DNA of 64,000 nucleotides from Sciurus carolinensis (Eukaryota; Chordata; Mammalia; Rodentia; Sciuridae), in the NCBI RefSeq assembly GCF_902686445.1, contig NC_062222.1, positions 130,641,035 to 130,705,034 of the forward strand, given 5' to 3'. Within the stretch, counting starts at the first letter, position 1, and every line of letters starts with the position of its first letter. The notes under the pieces were generated by a model. The model was not told where the DNA came from and made no database searches. It was given only the letters and a program-made list of their open reading frames with translations. The position numbers and the translations under genes were made by a program. Shown here in pieces: positions 1-11,949 of the stretch.

Positions 1-30
1 GCATTGCATGTCTTGAATAAATGTTGCAAA

Positions 31-43
31 TAATATATATGGG

Positions 44-81
<38 letters not shown>

Positions 82-110
82 TATATGCACACATATGTAC
101 ATGTGTCTAT
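31..110. repeat. (TA)n/(CA)n microsatellite
   Basis: A run of about 16 TA dinucleotides followed by interrupted CA and TA steps. It is a simple alternating purine-pyrimidine tract with no coding content. Confidence 0.9.
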
Positions 111-461
111 AGCAATGTGTTTCACTTGTATTAAATACATATCCCATTTTGAAATAAAAAATCAACCCAAAATGCTTATTTATCAATTACAAAGAAAGAT
201 ATATGACTTTGGTGAGGAGTACGACAAAATTTTACTCAAGTGAATGCAATGAAGCTTAATAGATTTACTTAACACATTTCTAGGTATGCAAGAGTCGGTA
301 TCTAACATGTTAATTGTTTTTAAAAATAAGTTACATAAGAATTTTCAAAGCAGAACCTAAATCCAAGGAGTCATGAAAGCAGAGATCATCAATTGATAGT
401 GCCCAGATCAGATACTGCCCAAAGATGCAAAGAGGCACGGAGGTTGGCTAGTGGTGGGGTG
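111..461. other. AT-rich unassigned sequence
   Basis: I see no gene, known repeat or clear motif here. The sequence is AT-rich and has stops in all frames. Confidence 0.5.
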
Positions 462-597
462 CAGAGAGAAAGAGAGGGAGAGAGAGAAAGGAGGAGGAGC
501 AAAAATGAAGGAGGAAATGAAAGAAAAAAGAAAGAAAAAAAAAGAGAGGTAGGCAGGAAAGAAGGAAGGAAGGGGAAAAAAGAAAAAGAAGTAAAGA
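462..597 (+). repeat. Polypurine (GA-rich) tract
   Basis: An almost uninterrupted purine run on the plus strand made of GAGA, GGAA and GAAA words. Small open frames on both strands here encode only Lys/Arg/Glu-rich or Phe/Ser-rich low-complexity peptides and are not genes. It lies just upstream of an antisense MaLR LTR. Confidence 0.85.
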
Positions 598-647
598 ACT
601 GAATTAGAAGCCCTCAAACCATACCCTTTTATTGGCTGGTCACAGTC

Positions 648-1071
648 TGTCTTAACTTTTTGGTTGCTGTGGCTAAATGACCTCACCTGCACAACTGTAG
701 AGGAGGATAAATTTATTTGAGGGCTCGTGGTTTCAGAGGTCTTAGTCCATAGAAGGCCGGCTCCATTCCTCAGGGCTCCATTCCTCAGAGGTGAGGCTGA
801 ACATCATGGCAGGAGAGAGAAGCAGCTCACATCAGGGTGATCAGGAAGCAGAGAGAGACACCCCTGGCCAGACACAAATATATATATACCCCAATCCCCA
901 CCTCTTCCAGCCACACCCTACCTGCCTCCAGTTATCACTCGGTTAATGCCAATAGGGATTAATTCACTGATTAGGTTAAGACTCTCAAAACCCAATTGTT
1001 TCTCCTCTGAACCTTCTTACATTGTCTCACACATGAGTTTTTGGGGGACACCTCACATCCAAACCATAACA
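648..1071 (-). mobile_element. ERVL-MaLR LTR (rodent type), antisense
   Basis: Read on the plus strand it runs from TGTCTTAAC to AACCATAACA, the usual TG...CA LTR ends in reverse. It shares its order of blocks with the copies at 26036, 30127 and 47085: a 'tttcagaggt' block, a 'catggcaggagag' block, a GA run, a 'ccacaccctacctgcct' block and 'cacatgag-tttttggggg' near the end. Flanking pentamers cagtc and cagtt are a plausible 5-bp target duplication with one change. A 15-bp tandem duplication (ggctccattcctcag twice) lies at 762-791. It is a solo LTR with no internal sequence. Confidence 0.8.
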
Positions 1072-1199
1072 CAGTTACAACATTTTATTTTATACATTTC
1101 TGATGCCTGCCTGTTTCCTGAAGGTACTTAAGTTTGCATGGCCTGCCCATTTACCAAAAGGAAAAGAATGAAACATTTTAGTACAAGAAGAAATAATAT

Positions 1200-2360
1200 A
1201 GTGTTAAAAGATAGATAGAACTTAGTCAAATGTCTTTAATTTGAATAACAGACTAAGCACTAATAAACACTTACAAATCAATTTGAAAAATACAAAACAC
1301 TTAAAATGGGCGAGGAACATGAGCAAATAAGAAATATATACCTAACAAATAAGCAAAGAAATTTAATATCACAAGGAATATAAGAAATCAATAAAATGAG
1401 ATAATTATTTAGTTATAATTTTAGCAAAGGCTGAAATATTAATGAAACTAGCAAAAGCAATTAAAAATAGGCACCCCAGGTATCATCAGCAGTGTTATAG
1501 ATAATAGTGTAATGTCAAAATATAATATATATATATACATATATACATACACATTCTGAACCAACAATCACACTTCAAAAACTTTTATTAATCAACAAAT
1601 ATATTGAGATTTTTGTCACAACACTCCAAGTGTTACAATTACATGTTAGGGACACAAAATTAACATAATAATTACATGTGTTAATGGGAACATAAATTAT
1701 CACACCCATCAAGAAAAACAGCAAGATTTTTCTCAAAAATTTAAAAACAGAACTACCATATACTTCATCAATCTCTCTCTACATGTCACATTTATTTATG
1801 TATATATGAATGTATATATCACATTTATATATGTATATATGTAATTATGTATATAAAGGAATAAGATTGATTGATAAATATAATATGATTGATTCATAAA
1901 ATAATGACATACTGTCATTTTCAGCAACATGGATGAACCAGGAAGAAATTCTACTAAGTGAAATAAGCCACAAAAGATGCATGACCTCATTCATAAGTGA
2001 AATCTAAGGAAAGTTGATCTCAGAGAGTAAAAGAGTGTTTGGCAGAGGCTGGAATTAGGTGAGTGTAGGAGATAGGGGGAGATGGGTCAATGGGTATGAA
2101 GTTAGCGGTGGGCAGGAGGACGCATTCCGGCGGAGTCTGTTACCTAGTAGGGAATCTGTAGCCAACAGTGTTACATTGTTTATTCAACATAGTTACAACA
2201 GAGGATTTTTCAGGTTCTTACCACAAAGAAATGATAAATGTTTGAGGTGATATACACACTAAACATTCTGATTCCATGGTTAGGTAATATATATGTATAT
2301 TGAAACATAACACCATACCCTGTAATATGCACAATTATTGTATGTTAGTTAAAAATAAAC
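1200..2360 (+). mobile_element. Old LINE-1 (L1M type) 3' end, sense
   Basis: Degenerate sequence that follows the L1 ORF2 C-terminal region and 3' UTR. Recognisable blocks include 'aatgggcgaggaacatgagcaaa' near 1305, 'tttaaaaacagaactaccata' near 1740, 'acatggatgaacc' near 1928 and the usual 'agaggctggaa' 3' UTR block near 2044. It has many stops and indels and no coding capacity. A TA-rich microsatellite interrupts it at 1797-1858. Boundaries are approximate. Confidence 0.65.
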
Positions 2361-2369
2361 TCCCTTTAT

Positions 2370-2815
2370 TGTGGAGTTTCCATTTTCATAGGAATTTATC
2401 CTAAGTAAATAACTGGGTAAATTACATAGGTGAATGTGTGTATTTATTTCATGTACTTGATGATAGCTAAAAACATTAGAATTGAAACAACACCAATATG
2501 GGTTAGATATTAATTATTATTAGATATCAATTATTGCACACCTCAGAAGGCACACCAGGCATTCAGTGAAAAGATGATAGTAGGGCTACTACTACTACTA
2601 CATTAATTAAAATAGAAATGTTCATGATATTTTGCTAAGAGAACGGGCAGGTTGCAGAACCCTAGAGCATGACCTATCTATCATTCGAAATGAATTATAC
2701 TTAAATATTATAGTAGGGAGCTCTGGATGGAAGAATTAAGGACAGTTTCATTTTCTTCTTTTTACTTATGTGCATTTTCTATAATAAAAATAATTACATG
2801 TGCTAAATGTGAAAG
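2370..2815 (+). mobile_element. Old LINE-1 3' UTR-like fragment
   Basis: The order of blocks ('attagaattgaaacaacaccaat' near 2475, 'gcaggttgcagaaccctagagcatgacc' near 2647 and 'tttcttctttttacttatgtgcattttctataataaaaataa' near 2752) follows the 3' end of old L1M elements. A short (ACT)n run sits at 2587-2602. It may be a second insertion or a continuation of the upstream copy. Confidence 0.5.
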
Positions 2816-4016
2816 TGAAAATGTAATTCCATCAGTTATTGCTATATAATAAATCATCCTTTTTTCTTGTAGAAAACCTTTTTCAGATATATTCCACGTA
2901 CTCAGCTGGAAATCTATGATGGTAGTGGTTACAGCAAGAAACAAGAGTTATGCTCCCCCCAGATGTGGGGCAGATGATATCAAAGGGCTCAAAATTGTAA
3001 TAGGCTAAAATCTAAGGCAGATAGAAAAATCTGTTCCCCAAGGTTAGAGGGACTTTGGGTTCTTGAATGATGGTGTGCTAAGTATTTTTCAGACTGGAAG
3101 GGACCATGGAAAGAAATGATTTCAGCACCTTTATTGTCATTATGGAACCTGATGCTTGTGAAAAGAGATGATGAGGAGGGACTGGCAATTAGGATCATTA
3201 TAAGCACTGAGAATTATTGGTGATTTCAGGTACTTGCAGTCAACCAGAAGGTATTAGTAATCACAACAGGATACTGTAAGGGGGAATTACATTCACATAA
3301 CTTTTAGTATATTGTAATTGTCTTATTTTATTATTAGTTATGTTATCAATCTCTTACTGCGCTTGATTTATAAATTACACTTTATCACAGGTGCGCATAG
3401 GAGAAAACAGTATATATAGGATGTAGTGCTGCCCCAATTTCAGGCTTCTGCTGGGTGTCTTGGATTTACATCTGATGCCCCTCCGAAAATGCTCATGCCA
3501 TTATTATTTTTAACTTATACAGGAAAGAAAACCACGAGGAGGTAGGAGAGTTGTTTGAGTTCACAAAGATAATCATAAAAGCAGAGTTTGATACCAAGTC
3601 TTTCTGCCCCCAGAACTGGTGCTGATGGTCTAAAGCCAGCAGCCAGGTCATCAGGGACAGAGCTAGGAGGTGACAATTTGGTCTCCAAACCAGGGCGTCT
3701 CTGAAAATGGAGTCCCGTCCCTTCAGTCCTCACAGATGCTGTTTTTTCTCTCGGATGTTCCCTATTTATTAGAATCACTCCTCACTCCCAGGCCCTGGGA
3801 CTCCCAGTCACAGTCTGGGTTGGAAGGTCACGTTCTTCCTGTCATGGCTGATTCCTCAGGGGCACAAATCCGCAGGGAATGCAACAGCCAGATTGCTAGG
3901 GAGGGGGTCAGTCCTTCCCGTCTCCTTCCTGAAGAGGCTGACCCTGGGAGGCTGGACAGCCCCGGGGCTCCAGGGCAGTGCTCCAGCTGTGACGTGGTTT
4001 TGTCAGGGTAGGACCC
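2816..4016. other. Unassigned non-coding sequence
   Basis: About 1.2 kb without a recognised repeat or gene. The 3' part (3600-4010) is more GC-rich and has overlapping open frames of about 100 codons on both strands. Opposing frames of similar length with no recognisable domain suggest chance frames in GC-rich DNA. Confidence 0.45.
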
Positions 4017-4212
4017 TTTCTCAAACTTGGCAGCGCTGACATCTGAGGGGTGGGGGATTTGACTGTTGCAAGGGGACACCTTCTGCATTGTAGGGTCATT
4101 GTAGGGTGCTTGGCGAGCCACTTGGCCTCTACCCTTTACATAACATCAACTCCTTCCCCAAGTTACAAAAACCATCAAAAATGTCTCCAGATGTTTGTCT
4201 TGAGGGTAAATC
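4017..4212 (+). mobile_element. MER20 (hAT-Charlie) DNA transposon, sense
   Basis: The block order matches MER20: 'tctcaaacttggcagcgctgacat', 'gcattgtagggt', 'cctctaccc' and 'aaaaatgtctccagatg'. This is an ancient non-autonomous hAT element with no coding sequence. It carries an 11-bp tandem duplication (cattgtagggt twice, 4086-4107). A second copy lies at 62238-62457. Confidence 0.65.
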
Positions 4213-4734
4213 TCCTTCACTTAAAAACCTCTGGGGTCAAGAAATGTCTTCATTCCTTCTCCCCAGACTCTAGGAAAACCCTATGAAATCCCAGGATGGA
4301 GGCTCCTGGAAGTGGACTTTTTCTTGGACCCAGTTCTAGTTGCTTCTCAGCTCTGAATCTGCCTCCATGTGCAAGTGGAGAGGCACGAAGCCACAGGCCC
4401 ACCTAGCTCGGTGAGAGGACGCCGTCTCTTCCACTCTTGAGGCTGTTTTTATTCGTCTACTTACCTGTCCTTCAGTTTCTGAATTAACTTCCTCCAGTTT
4501 CAAGTGGAAAGTTTCTCTAATTCTCCTCAAGTCCTTGCTGTCGAGGCTCCTTTACTCCCTTTTCTTGCCCCTTCCTGAGTCCTTTGCTTCTCACTCTCCT
4601 TTCCTCTTTCCTCTCTGTCAAGGCACAATGCTGCCTTTGACTACTGCGTGGAAGAGTTGAGTATCCTGCGTTGGGTCTGCACCCCTTCTTCATAACTTCT
4701 AAATCTCATCTCATCTTGAAGAGTTTGCATCCCT
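4213..4734. other. Unassigned non-coding sequence
   Basis: No repeat or gene was recognised. A pyrimidine-rich stretch occupies about 4548-4620. Confidence 0.4.
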
Positions 4735-4862
4735 CTCTGAGACTCAGTTTCTCATCTGTAAATTGGAGCATTCTTACCTGCCTTTCCTGCCTTACCAGGT
4801 TGTATTAAGGGTTAATTGACACAACAGATCTGAAAGTGCTTTGCCAAGAAAAGTGTCACACT
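4735..4862 (+). repeat. MIR SINE, sense
   Basis: The MIR core 'gactcagtttctcatctgtaaattgg' is followed by 'ttaagggttaattgacac' and 'gtgctttgcc', in MIR order. It is an ancient tRNA-derived SINE lacking its 5' promoter part. Confidence 0.7.
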
Positions 4863-5637
4863 TAATTGATATCATCAGTATGATAACTGATTGCTCCTGT
4901 CACTTAAATCAGATGTGGACACCTGAGCTTTTGATCCCATGACCCAATCTATGTCATCATCCCTGCATGGGGAACCTGATTCATGACTCGTGCTGTGTCT
5001 CCTACTCCCCTTTGTTGAGCTCCAGGTTTCTGGTCTAGCTGAGCCAGAAGACTTGGTTGGATACCCTGATATCTCTACCTCTGCCATGTAGAATGATTCG
5101 TGGGACTGAGAGTGACCACCAGGGACCTCAGGAACTTCTCATGAGGATGTACAAGGCAGAATTTTGAGGAACAGCCCCTCCCAGACCACCCCATTCTTCC
5201 TTCTCTTTCCAAAGGCCCTGGGGCCTATAGCACACTCAAGAGCAGTGAGAAGTTTCCAGGAGACCCTCAGAGGGGAGTATGTGCACACACAAGTCCTTTG
5301 AACCAGTCAATTCCACTTCTTACTCAGTGGGTCATGACCTACTTTAGATATCATGAAGAAGGAATATATTTTATGAGGTAAGGGAGCAAGGCTACAGGAC
5401 CATCCACTTGACACAGTTTCCAGGAATTTTGACAAGTTTACCTGGAGAGAGGTGGAAAGTGTGCCCACTATCAGCCTGCTCATCCCCTCAGGATATAAGA
5501 GCAGGATCAGGAGCACTGGTCAGCTGAGGGCAAGGAGGTAACAGGAGATCAGAACTATCCTGTAGCTCAACACCATGACAGAGTTCTCCAAGATGGTGGA
5601 AGGATTCTAATCCACTCCCCAACAAGGCAGCCATCTG
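4863..5637. other. Unassigned non-coding sequence
   Basis: No repeat family, exon or RNA gene was recognised. Open frames are about 70 codons or less and show no domain. Confidence 0.4.
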
Positions 5638-5765
5638 CATCAAATGTGGCTGGGGTGACCAAGGAACTGTACTTTCAAAGGTCTTTAATTTTCATTAATT
5701 TAAATTTCGATAGCTACATGTGGCAAGTGGGTTCTCTGTTGGTCAACACTATGCTTGCCTTTCTG
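5638..5765 (+). mobile_element. Possible ancient DNA-transposon fragment
   Basis: The stretch 'tttaattttcattaatttaaattt' followed by 'gctacatgtggcaagtgggttctctgttgg' resembles a common mammalian MER-type repeat with a 'cacatgtggctagtggct' core. I cannot name the subfamily from the sequence alone. Confidence 0.4.
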
Positions 5766-6029
5766 GGACACACATGGGCAGAGAACACAGCTCAGCCATG
5801 GGGCTGCTCCTGATACCGGCCCGGAGTTGAATTTCACACCAGTGTCATAAACAAGGGAGTTCATTTCAAAGAGCAAGAAGAATATTTCTTACCTGAGTAA
5901 CACCTACTCATTTTCTCCTGTATCTGTTTCATGCAGTATTTCAGGTTTATAAATAAAAAATGAAAGCAAACCAAATTGATCCATCTCACAGATCAGTCTA
6001 GAAGGAAGGAAAAAAGGGCAGGTGGGAAG

Positions 6030-6190
6030 CTAGCCAAATCCTCTGAGCTAGAAGAGGAACCTGAGGCTCAAAGAAGGCAAATGACTCCCACAGGGCAGGT
6101 CTACGTCACCTCTGACCTCCCAGCCAGAACATTCTCCCTTGCCCGCTCTCACCTCAAGCGTCAGCACCAGAACACTGTGTGTATATACCA
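6030..6190 (-). repeat. Probable MIR-class SINE, antisense
   Basis: 'gaagaggaacctgaggctcaaagaaggcaaatgactccc' matches the antisense MIR core (gaggaaactgaggctcagagaggttaagtgacttgccc). The flanks are too diverged to fix the ends. Confidence 0.5.
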
Positions 6191-6251
6191 TCTTTGATAG
6201 AAGTGCTGTCACCTCCCAGTGTTAAATGGACTGACCTTCTGATACCTTCAA

Positions 6252-6355
6252 TAATGAAGAGAGGATAAAAGAAGGAAGGAAGAAAAGAAAGAAAAAAAGA
6301 AAGAAAGAAAAAGAGAGAGAAAGGAAGGAAGGAAGGAAGGAAGGAAGGGAAAGGA

Positions 6356-6431
<76 letters not shown>

Positions 6432-6434
6432 AAA
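6252..6434 (+). repeat. (GAAA)n/(GGAA)n microsatellite
   Basis: A purine-only tract that goes from mixed GAAA/GGAA words into a pure (GAAA)n array from about 6356 to 6432. The 65-codon Phe/Leu/Ser frame on the minus strand is the complement of this repeat and not a protein gene. Confidence 0.95.
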
Positions 6435-7389
6435 ACTAGGGACAAGAAAGAAAACAGAATATAAATAACTCAGAGAAATATTGGGAATATATTCATATGT
6501 ATTCTCAACAAGATTTAAGAGGATATCAAATTGGAAAACCTAAGGTGATTTTTACTAAGTGGAATGATTTAAAGACACAAATTCTTAGAGTACTGAAGGA
6601 TGGAACTTCAGAATTAAAGAAAAAAGTAATAGTGATGGGAGACAGTGGACAGATTGGTTTCTGTAGGAAAAGTAAATACATCAGCATTTGAGAATTTGGT
6701 TCATATATATAATAACCGTTACTCAAGGAAAACAATAGAAAACTGTCAGGGAAAAAATAAGCAATATGGAGAATAAGATGAGAAATGAAAGAAATAATAC
6801 AATAAAGCTGAATAATTGATGCTTAACTCAGAAAGTCTCTCCCACCAAATTGACGCCAGGAGGCTCATGACCTGAATGCTCAGATGGAGTCTGAGGACAT
6901 TCACATGGGAAACAGGAAGGGGCCATCTCTACACTGCCACCTGAGTTCTTTTCCCAGGGTCCTGCATGGCCAAAGACCAGTATGATGATCCAGGCATGGT
7001 ACCACCTTGTAAAGCACTGCTGATTGCTTTTATCAACATTATACAATGAACTACTAACACGCTGCATGATTTCAAAATGATAAATCTGAAATAAAAATTC
7101 CCAGGCATTTTCATAGCTGATTTTCAACTTCTCAAAGAACAGATAAATCATAGGTTACTAAATTATTCCAAATCACAGCATTTTATGGGACAAATATGAT
7201 CTTCCAAACTTGCAAAAGGTAATGTAGAAAACAATACTCCATTCCAACCAAATACTCCAATTTGAACATAGAGGCTCAAAAATGTTTTAAATCACAGGAA
7301 AATCTATTGCAGTATTTTTAGAAATAATATCCACTATTTACTTGAGGAATATAATAAATAAATTGACAACTTTTCACAATCTTGGTATA
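6435..7389. other. Unassigned AT-rich sequence
   Basis: No recognised repeat or gene. It may hold decayed L1 sequence, but I cannot match it to a specific part of the element. Confidence 0.4.
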
Positions 7390-7811
7390 TGTTATGATTT
7401 AGATATGAGAGGGTGAGACAATGTGAAGAGGTTCAGAGGAGACTGCTTGGGTTATGATTAACCTAATCAGCACATTAGTCCACCGATGGGATTAACTGAG
7501 TGGTAACTGAAGGCAGGTGGTACGTGGCTGGGCAAGGAGGGTCATTTGGGATGTGACTTTGGGGTGTATATTTGGTCCGTGGTGAGGGGAGTCTCTCCCT
7601 CTCTCTGCTTCCTGGTGTGATGTCTTGAGCTGCTTCCCTCCACCACACTGTTCCACCATGATGTTCTGACTCACCTCAAGCTCCAAGGAATAGAGCCAGC
7701 CTTCTATAGACTCAGACCTCGGGAACCAACCATAAACCTCCAAATAAGCTTTTCTCCTTTAATTGTTCTTGTCAGGTCTTGACCACAGTAGCTAAAAAAC
7801 TGACGAAAACA
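7390..7811 (+). mobile_element. ERVL-MaLR LTR (rodent type), sense
   Basis: It begins TGTTATGATTTAGATATG and ends near ACGAAAACA. Internal blocks in order are 'gattaacctaatcagcacattagtccaccgatggg', 'ctctctgcttcctggtgtgatg', 'ccaccatgatgttctg', 'ccaaataagcttttctcc' (polyadenylation area) and 'cttgtcaggtcttgaccacagtagc'. The same order is found at 47930, and in reverse at 648, 26036 and 30127. It is a solo LTR without internal sequence. Confidence 0.8.
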
Positions 7812-7865
7812 GTGCATAATAATATTATTAACTAAAAAATAAATGAGCACGTACAATGGAAGTTA

Positions 7866-8000
7866 TACACCTTTTTGAGGTAGGTGCTATTGTCTTTGCA
7901 TGATTTATAGAAAATGAAGGCACAGGTACTTGTGTAAATCTGCCTAGAGTTACAGAGATAATAGGGTTGGAGCTTGGGTTTGCATACTGCCTAAGCCTAA
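7866..8000 (-). repeat. MIR SINE, antisense
   Basis: 'ttttgaggtaggtgctattgtc', then 'aaaatgaaggcacag', 'agttacagagataatagggttggagcttgggtttg', follows the antisense MIR consensus order (gaggtaggtactatt, gaggaaactgaggcacag, ggtcacacagctagtaag-ggcagagctgggattcg). Confidence 0.65.
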
Positions 8001-8640
8001 AAACAGATTTTTAAATCCTATTCTGCAGAGCAAGCACACAGAAAATATTCATTGACTAACATTTCACTATTTCAGCTCAGGTTCTCTCTGATTGCATGCG
8101 GAGCCATCCTGAAATGCAATTTCTTAAACTAAAATGCATTTCTGTGCTTCTGGGTTTCTGCGGGGTGACTAGGTGGGTCTTGCTTGGAGTCACACAAGGT
8201 GCAGTTGCAGTGAGATATGGCCAAGGCCGTAACCTCTGAGCTGGAGGTCCAGTGGCATTTTTACTATGCATCTGGTGCCTCAGGGCTTCGTGGTCTTTGC
8301 CAAGGTACCTGTACTTCGGAAAACTTGCCCTCTCAGAGGAGGGAGGGCCACAGCTGGTGCCTCTTCTCATGTGACAGGGAACTTTGCAGAGCCGAGAGTG
8401 GACACACCTAGGCCAATTCAGGGCATCCAGGGCTGGCACCACGTATATCACACTATTGAGCAAGCAGTTGGGTGGGCGCCTGCTCTCAAGAGGACACAGA
8501 CGCAGGCTGGCTCCTGGATGACGTGCGGCAAGGGCACATCGGAAAGAGCCTGTGTGACCTCCAGGATTATCAGGTTTAGGCAAGGGTGCTGCATTCACCT
8601 ACATCAAAGCACTGCAAAGTGATCCTCAGTGGCAAGTAAG
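8001..8640. other. GC-rich unassigned block with opposing open frames
   Basis: This stretch is richer in GC than its surroundings and contains a 173-codon minus frame (8077-8598) and a 118-codon plus frame (8266-8622) that overlap. Neither shows a domain, signal peptide or family resemblance I recognise. A sequence compatible with a splice donor (ggcaagtaagaa, 8631-8642) follows the plus frame, but no acceptor or neighbouring exon is evident. It could be an unrecognised pseudogene, an exon or chance. Confidence 0.3.
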
Positions 8641-8862
8641 AATTCTTTCCTCCTTTTTCCTGTTGTCCTGCCAGTTTGCCCCAGTTTCCTTCAACCCACA
8701 AATTCTCTTGTGTGTTCTTCTAAATCCTTGTTGCAAACATAGCAAAATTAAACGCATCCTCTCATTCTCCCTGTCCTTACAGTAAAACAGAAACTTTGAG
8801 AACAAAGTTGGCATCTTATACCTTGAAAACTGCCCATATTAACAGATACAAGAGCTAAGAAG

Positions 8863-8938
8863 TACTAGGAGGGAGGAAAAGAAGAAAGGCAAGAGGAAGG
8901 GAGGCACAGAAAAAAGAGAGGGAGCAAGGAGGAAGAGT
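8863..8938 (+). repeat. Polypurine tract
   Basis: An irregular run of GGAGG, GAAA and GGAA words on the plus strand. Confidence 0.75.
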
Positions 8939-8949
8939 TGATATATTTC

Positions 8950-9125
8950 AAATGCCAAAATATATGTATTTTATGTGTAACAGAATACAAACAAAACCAT
9001 GAAAGCATATACTAAATAATTAACGTTGCTTCTCTCTCATAAGGATAGTGCTGGTTTCTCCTCTTTGTTTTCCATATTTTCTAAAATTTTTATAAAGAGC
9101 ACGTATCACATCTGTGATAAAAATG
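8950..9125 (+). mobile_element. Old LINE-1 3' UTR-like fragment
   Basis: 'ggtttctcctctttgttttccatattttctaaaatttttataaagagcacgtatcacatc' resembles the terminal segment of old L1M 3' UTRs (ttctttgtttttctgtattttccaaattttctacaatgagcatgtatt). The boundaries are uncertain. Confidence 0.4.
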
Positions 9126-11949
9126 TTATTAGTACCCAAACCACATGGTTCAATTTTTATGCCTGTCTGTATGTTTATTTTTTTATTTTTTTATTTTAAT
9201 GTTGTTTGCCTAAGAAACAAGAAATTGACATCCAGCCGTGGTGTAGATGGAAAATCAAGACCTGGGAGGCTTCCTATAGAGATCCTCCAACAAAACAATA
9301 TTTAGGTAGCAAGTATTCTAGCCAATTCCCTTTCATTCTTCTCCCCTTTGTGCTTCCGTACTGTTCGGGAGGCCCGTTCTGCAGCTTACCCTGTGGAACC
9401 CACAGCCAACCTCATGATTAGGATTGCAGTCATGAGCTGCACTCCCACCGCAGGTGAGGCCGACACTGCGCTCTGTTCAGGAGCAGAGGCTCACAGACAA
9501 TGAGGACACATGCACACCAATAGGGCTTGGCGTGTGATGACTGTCACATTAGCTGCCTAAAGAGCCAGGGACAGGAGTACAACAGCAGGACTCTCCATTT
9601 GGCCTGGAGAATTTGGGGCACAGTTTGCATAGGGGGTTCTATTTTAGCTGGGTCATTATGAAATCCATTTGAGACCATAAGATAAGACAGTGGTGGGTGG
9701 GCAACACACAAGGGGGTGAGGGAGCTCAGGAAACCCTGGTGACATAGCTGAGCACACAAAGAGGTGGCCAGCGGTACTGGAAATGCAGACCAGCACTGAG
9801 GACAGAAGGGCATGCAGCCAGACTGAGCAGTTGGAACGATTTCCCGTGGGCATGAGAGAGACTGCCAAGACAGGGGCTTGGTGGTGACAGGCACCAGCTC
9901 TGTCTGGTCCCCATAATTCACAATCCATTAATATTCCTCCTTTAATCAGATAGTTTCTGAATCCAAGGTAGTACATCCTTGCTGGAAAGATCTGTATTTC
10001 TGCGCTCTCAATAGACCAAAAGGGAGGCATGTATCCCATGAGTTTTGAATGGAAGTGTAAAACTCAAGTGTTCAGTCCGGTCATGTAGGGTGAGGCCCTC
10101 AAACCCAGCAGACAACTGCAGGGACCACTGAGGCCCAAATACACCCCCCTAATACAGAAAAATAACAAGGTGACTTGCATTGAAACTCTGTTGTTCCCTT
10201 ATCCCTGTTGGTCATGAGTCATATGAAGTTAGGCAAGAACTAGCCTTTTATTTGCTGAGAGGACCCATCCCAGTGCTTGGACCACACCAGATGATAAAAG
10301 CAAGTTAGTTTAACATATGCTATGGAGAAGCAAGACTAGGAGGAGAATCTATGGAGGATGAACCTGGAGAGGTCCTATACGTCCTTCTGAGTCTTTGCAC
10401 CAGCTTCTTTTCCCCTTTGACACCATGTCTGTGACTTCAGCAATGTCAGCCAGTGGGACAGCAGAGCAGTGAACTGTGAGAACTGGATTAGCCTTCAGAT
10501 TGTGCAAAAGTTGAAACTTCCCTCTGTTAGGATCTCATTTTCCCCCAAGGTCAGCAGAGAGGGTGAGGAGGCTGGCGACAGGGCTGGGATCCCAGTCAAC
10601 CTGGGACTCTCCTGGAAGGCTTACCTAGGGGATGTGCATTTACTCTCTCTCCTTCTGGAACCACCAAGAAACCTTTAATTGGGAGGACAGAGATGATGGA
10701 ACCTGCTGGGGTTCCTCACTGTGGTCTCCCCTGGTCCAAGGGCACAGGTTCATTCAAGGCCCACAGCAGCGAGTTGACAATCAAGCAAGAAGCCCTGAGT
10801 CCTTTAGCTGGACTTGCATTCTCTTCTCCTTTTTTTGAACCAGGAATGCGTTTCATATTTAAGGATCTTAAAAATAACACGGCAGGAGAGAGAACACTGG
10901 CTACCCAGATGTCCGTGGTTTTGTTATCCTGCTAGGCTGTGGATTTGCTCTCTGATATTCCTTAAATGTGATCCCATTGCTTTTATCATTAAAGAGAAGG
11001 TACTGTCCACCATGGAAGCATTGTGAGGATCATCAGAAACTACAGGTAAATAACTGCTTTATTATTACATTTAAGTGGGTACTCAAAGTAAAATTAGGAG
11101 TCATTTAGAGCTGAATTCAAACCTGTCTCTATGTCTTCATCTCTGGCCAAGTCTTCAGGCAAACACCTTCACATTGATGCCTGAGTACTCTGGCTGAGAC
11201 ATGATAGTTCTCATACATACTGTTCGTAAGGATTGGTGAGAATGCCAATAGCATATCTTGCCCAATTTCAGGCAGTTTTAGCAGATGCTTACATATGGCT
11301 GCTTCTCTTCTCATTTTTCAGTGGTGTGGTGGCCTTTTCTTGTACTTCTTAGTGGGAGCTCCTGGAAAATCAGGAGCAAGCCTACTTCTCAGCATCTTCA
11401 ATGCATGTATTTGCTAAATACAATGCATTTATTTATTAAATAAATACAGCATAAAATGTGAATAACTAGCTTAGCAAAATGGAGGAGTAAGAAGAGTGAG
11501 TTCATTGGTTGCTTGCTGTGATGTTCAAGGTATAGTTAAAGAGCAGGAAGCCTTGTTTACCTCACCCGCCACAGTACAGCCTCCCTGATCCCACAGAGTC
11601 TGAAGAGGACAATCTGCTCGCAGACTCGGTCATTTGTGATCTCTCCTTTCCCTGGAACACTGTACCCATGGATCCTTGTGCGTCCATTTCCTTAGAATGA
11701 CACCCTCTTGCCAAATGATCACTTCTGGGAGAAGTTGCCAGGCCAGGTTCTCAAGCATCTGCTCCAACTGTCTGCCCTTGAATTATTTTCCCTTTGTATC
11801 ACTTACTTTGCTGCCCAAACCCCTCCTACTTCTTGGAGCGAGAGAACTGTGATTGCCTTTGAGAGCCCCTGAGCCCCGGGGGAAGCTGACTTCATGCCGT
11901 GGCTACAGGCCCACATGATTGGGACTGCAAGGGTCATTGAATGCCCTGC
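9126..11949. other. Long unassigned stretch
   Basis: About 2.8 kb in which I recognise no gene, RNA gene or repeat family. Overlapping frames of up to 127 codons at 9544-10039 (minus) and about 70-80 codons at 10469-11026 (plus) lack domains or splice context and overlap each other in several frames. An AT-rich palindrome-like piece lies near 11408-11447. The region could be an intron or intergenic single-copy DNA. Confidence 0.4.
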
